Source of the DNA: Haplomitrium mnioides
Taxonomy: Eukaryota; Marchantiophyta; Haplomitriopsida; Calobryales
Assembly (NCBI GenBank): GCA_049999725.1
Contig: JBNGIS010016470.1
Span: 1-30,857 of the forward strand
Direction of reading: 5' to 3'
Length of the DNA: 30,857 nucleotides
The notes under the pieces were generated by a model. The model worked only from the letters and a program-made list of their open reading frames with translations, did not search any database and was not told where the DNA came from. Shown one piece after another: positions 29,113-30,857 of the stretch. The position numbers and the translations under genes were made by a program. How positions within the stretch are numbered: the stretch's first letter is position 1; each line of letters starts with the position of its first letter.

Positions 29113-29390
29113 CTCCTTCTGTGGTGAGAGAGGCAGCTCCACTTTGCTGCCGTGTTTTCCAATCCCGGGCCTTCTGGCAATGCAAAACAAAAGCCGGAGG
29201 ATAAGAAACCAACATCGGAGGTTGGTCCTGTTCTTCAGGGGCTATATCTACCCCAGATTTCTTCTTTTCCTTGGCAGCAGCAGTAAGTTTTTTGGCCAGC
29301 TGCCGCTTGAAAGATTTGTTGCCCTGAAAAAAAAACAAACATTAGAAAAGAAAATACAGAAATGACAGAACAAGACGAGAAGGACTAAGG

Positions 29391-29818
29391 AAGTCCATGC
29401 GAGCATGGACTTGGAAGTCCAGGCGCAAGAAGACTTGGAAGTTCATGCGCGCATAGACTTGCAAGTCCAAGCGTGAAGGGACTTGCAAGTCCATGCGCGC
29501 ATGGACTTGCAAGTAGAGGCGCTCAAGGACTTCTATTGGCAGGCCCGCCAGGACTTCGAAGTCCAGGCGCAAAGGGACTTCCTTGTCAATGCGCGCATGG
29601 CTTTCAAGTCCATGCACGCATGGACTTGCAGGTCCAAGCGCGGCAGGACTAAGAAGTCCATGCGCGCATGGACTTCCAAGTCTAGGCGCGCCTGGACATC
29701 CAAGTAAGGTGCGCAGGGACTTCGAAGTCCATGCGCACATGGACTTCTTAGTCCTGCCGCGCTTGGAAAAGGAAGTCCATGCGCGTATGGACTTCCTTTT
29801 CAATAAGCGCTTGGAAAA
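29391..29818. repeat. 24-bp tandem array of palindromic units in the copy C intron
   Basis: About 18 units, each 22 bp plus a 2-bp spacer. The best units are perfect palindromes built of the half-site AAGTCCATGCG followed by its reverse complement (29487-29508, 29654-29675). Palindromic ATGCGCGCAT-type units tend to alternate with AGGCGCAAGG-type units, suggesting a 48-bp higher order. The period slips by one base near 29605 and 29722. Because 24 is a multiple of three, several frames stay open through the array. Those frames are by-products. Confidence 0.92.
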
Positions 29819-29886
29819 AGGAAGATCAATATTGAAAAATCAAATGCAAACAAAAAACAAAGTAAAGATTTAAAGAAATTACTCAC

Positions 29887-30234
29887 CAAAAGCTTCTCGA
29901 AACTCGAATAGAAGGAAGACATTTTTGATTCTTCCGTGTGCAGAGGGTACTCCCCCCTCGCCTGCTCCCAAGACTCACAGAAAACTTCAGAACAAAAACT
30001 TTTTACCATCACAGCCAAAACTTTATGCCTCTCCGCCTCACGAGACATTTCGTCCATGGAAAGCTCACCAGCTTCCACACGTTTCAAAACAGAAATTTTA
30101 ACTTCATCGGGAAGACCCTGAAGAGACCTCCACGGCGTCCACTTCATGTCCTCCATCTTAAGTGATCCTTTGGCCTTCGGCTTCTGGCCTTTGATCAGGT
30201 TCTTCTCCCACATAGCAAAAATGCTCTGCTGCAA
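29887..30234 (-). pseudogene. Copy C, helical linker between ParB-like and methyltransferase parts
   Basis: An open frame: QQSIFAMWEKNLIKGQKPK, WTPWRSLQGLPDEVKISVL, RVEAGELSMDEMSREAERH, VKSFCSEVFCESWEQARGE and SSFYSSFEKLL. It looks mostly helical, and the middle segment could be the helix-turn-helix that often follows a ParB core. It joins the ParB exon across a single stop and ends at the GTGAGT donor (29881-29886 in plus orientation). Confidence 0.55.
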
Positions 30235-30238
30235 CTCC

Positions 30239-30857
30239 TAGAGCTCACTACTTTGGAATGCAAGTTGGAACCAGTTGTCCTGAGAAGTCACCGTCTTCTC
30301 CAGCGTGGACTTTGGTTTTATTTCTAATGTTTCAAGAACAAGTTCTCTTTTCAATTTTTGGGATGAAACCATCCCACCTTCCACAAATCTCTGATGCCAA
30401 TATTCGACCTTTTGAATGGAGGTCATCTCTAATCTGTACCTCTGGTCGTAATTGTCATCGGTCGCAAAAATTCTTGCCTCTGTTGGTGTGAGGCCTACGT
30501 AGACATAACAATTGCACAGGGAGAGCGTTGGATTCTTCGCTCCATACTTTGTTATCAAAAGCTGCCTCGCAGCAGCACTGTGATTGCCTCTTGCAATCTC
30601 GTACATGTACTTGTCTGGGTTTCGAATATCAAACTCGGACTTATCCTTGAGACCACATTTTGGGTCTACAACAACAATAAAGAAAGAATGCGCATATTTA
30701 TTCGTAAGCATTCTTTGCGCCAACAGTTCAACAAAGTCCTCGTTCAGTCTCCGTATTTGGAATGGACCCCAGTTGTCCATTCCAGGCTTGGGAAAATTTA
30801 AATTTTCCATCTTGATAGTAATTGTTTCCTCCCAAACTCTGCACCACTGGATTGCAG
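30239..30857 (-). pseudogene. Copy C, ParB/sulfiredoxin-like domain
   Basis: Open from the window edge to the TAG at about 30238. Key parts in order are FQIRRLNEDFVELLAQRML, HSFFIVVVDPKCGLKD, YMYEIARGNHSAAARQLL (GNHS at about 30577-30588), YVYVGLTPTEARIFATDDN, then RYRLEMTSIQKVEYWHQRF. This reproduces the ParB N-terminal domain order: helix, strand, GxH core, 'v..lt..eA...a..dN', helix. True ParB has GERR or GHRR-like cores and binds CTP, while sulfiredoxin-type members bind ATP. Which applies here cannot be told. An ATG at about 30810 is not the true start, because homologous sequence (RVWEETITIK, compare copy B) continues upstream. Confidence 0.68.

Larger units (their letters stand above)
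28233..30857 (-). pseudogene. ParB-methyltransferase element, copy C (best preserved; 5' end off the window)
   Basis: Exons on the minus strand are 30857-29887 (ParB-like domain and linker), 29323-28954 (methyltransferase, interrupted by a gap) and 28851-28233 (motifs X-I-II, 619 bp). Introns 29886-29324 (563 bp, GTGAGT..TTTTCAG, phase 0) and 28953-28852 (102 bp, GTAAAT..CCGCAG, phase 2) keep the frame exactly. Visible stops are one TAG at about 30238 (Trp in copy B) and one TAG near 28614 (Gln in copy A). From the window edge the coding part would exceed about 700 codons once the gap is filled. Its 3' end lies inside the chromovirus 2 pol gene. The protein joins a ParB-like domain to a beta-class DNA amino-methyltransferase, a bacterial or phage-type combination. 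Activity in the plant is unproven. Confidence 0.82.

Noticed and set aside
29342-29803. A 153-codon minus-strand frame and 74- to 96-codon plus-strand frames with repeated HARMDLQV or HAWT-like units
   Set aside because: They are by-products of the 24-bp palindromic array: the period is a multiple of three, so frames stay open on both strands. The array lies inside an intron defined by good splice sites.
29391-29818. CRISPR-like array
   Set aside because: Units are contiguous with 2-bp spacers, are diverged palindromes, and lie in plant DNA in the intron of a known gene. There are no unique spacers of 25-45 bp and no cas genes.

Overview
The window looks like repeat-dominated nuclear DNA of a land plant. 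The evidence is the AT-rich composition, GT..AG introns, Ty3/gypsy chromovirus remains with a near-canonical plant initiator-Met tRNA primer site, and four 100-N scaffold gaps. A fern or other seed-free plant with a large genome is my guess and is not proven. I see no intact host gene, tRNA, rRNA or CRISPR array. Nearly everything recognisable is a decayed mobile element.

The standout content is three related copies of an unusual multi-exon gene. Copy A (+, 1-748) shows only the 3' end. Copy B (+, about 12931-16823) is almost the whole gene. Copy C (-, 30857-28233) runs off the right edge. Reading the copies against each other gives one architecture: an N-terminal part with a lysine-rich NLS-like block, a ParB/sulfiredoxin-like domain with a GNHS core, a helical linker, then a circularly permuted beta-class DNA amino-methyltransferase (motif IV DIPYG first, motif I FGSGTG last). 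ParB-methyltransferase fusions are known from bacteria and phages. Here the gene has phase-consistent introns, is multicopy, and in copy C its conserved 3' end abuts a retrotransposon integrase gene, so it behaves as, or travels on, a mobile element.

Layout: 1-748 copy A; 760-1484 its 3' tail of palindrome-bearing repeats; 1485-4150 nothing coding recognised; 4150-4560 palindrome-bearing repeats; 4995-8080 (-) a decayed DUF7869-type, transposase-like multi-exon gene; about 8784-12290 (+) a chromovirus with LTR, TATA box, primer site, gag, protease, RNase H, integrase and chromodomain but most of RT deleted; 12931-16823 copy B and its tail to about 17330; 17331-22990 non-coding with several tandem duplications; about 23438-25324 (+) gag and protease relics of a second gypsy-type element; 25361-27416 (-) a second chromovirus with a complete 3' LTR; 27420-30857 (-) copy C.

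Nesting gives relative ages at the right end: the second gypsy-type relic is interrupted by the chromovirus LTR, and the chromovirus pol gene is interrupted by copy C. Near-palindromic ATGCRYGCAT repeats recur in introns and 3' tails of both the ParB-methyltransferase copies and the DUF7869 gene, but I did not see them in the LTR elements.
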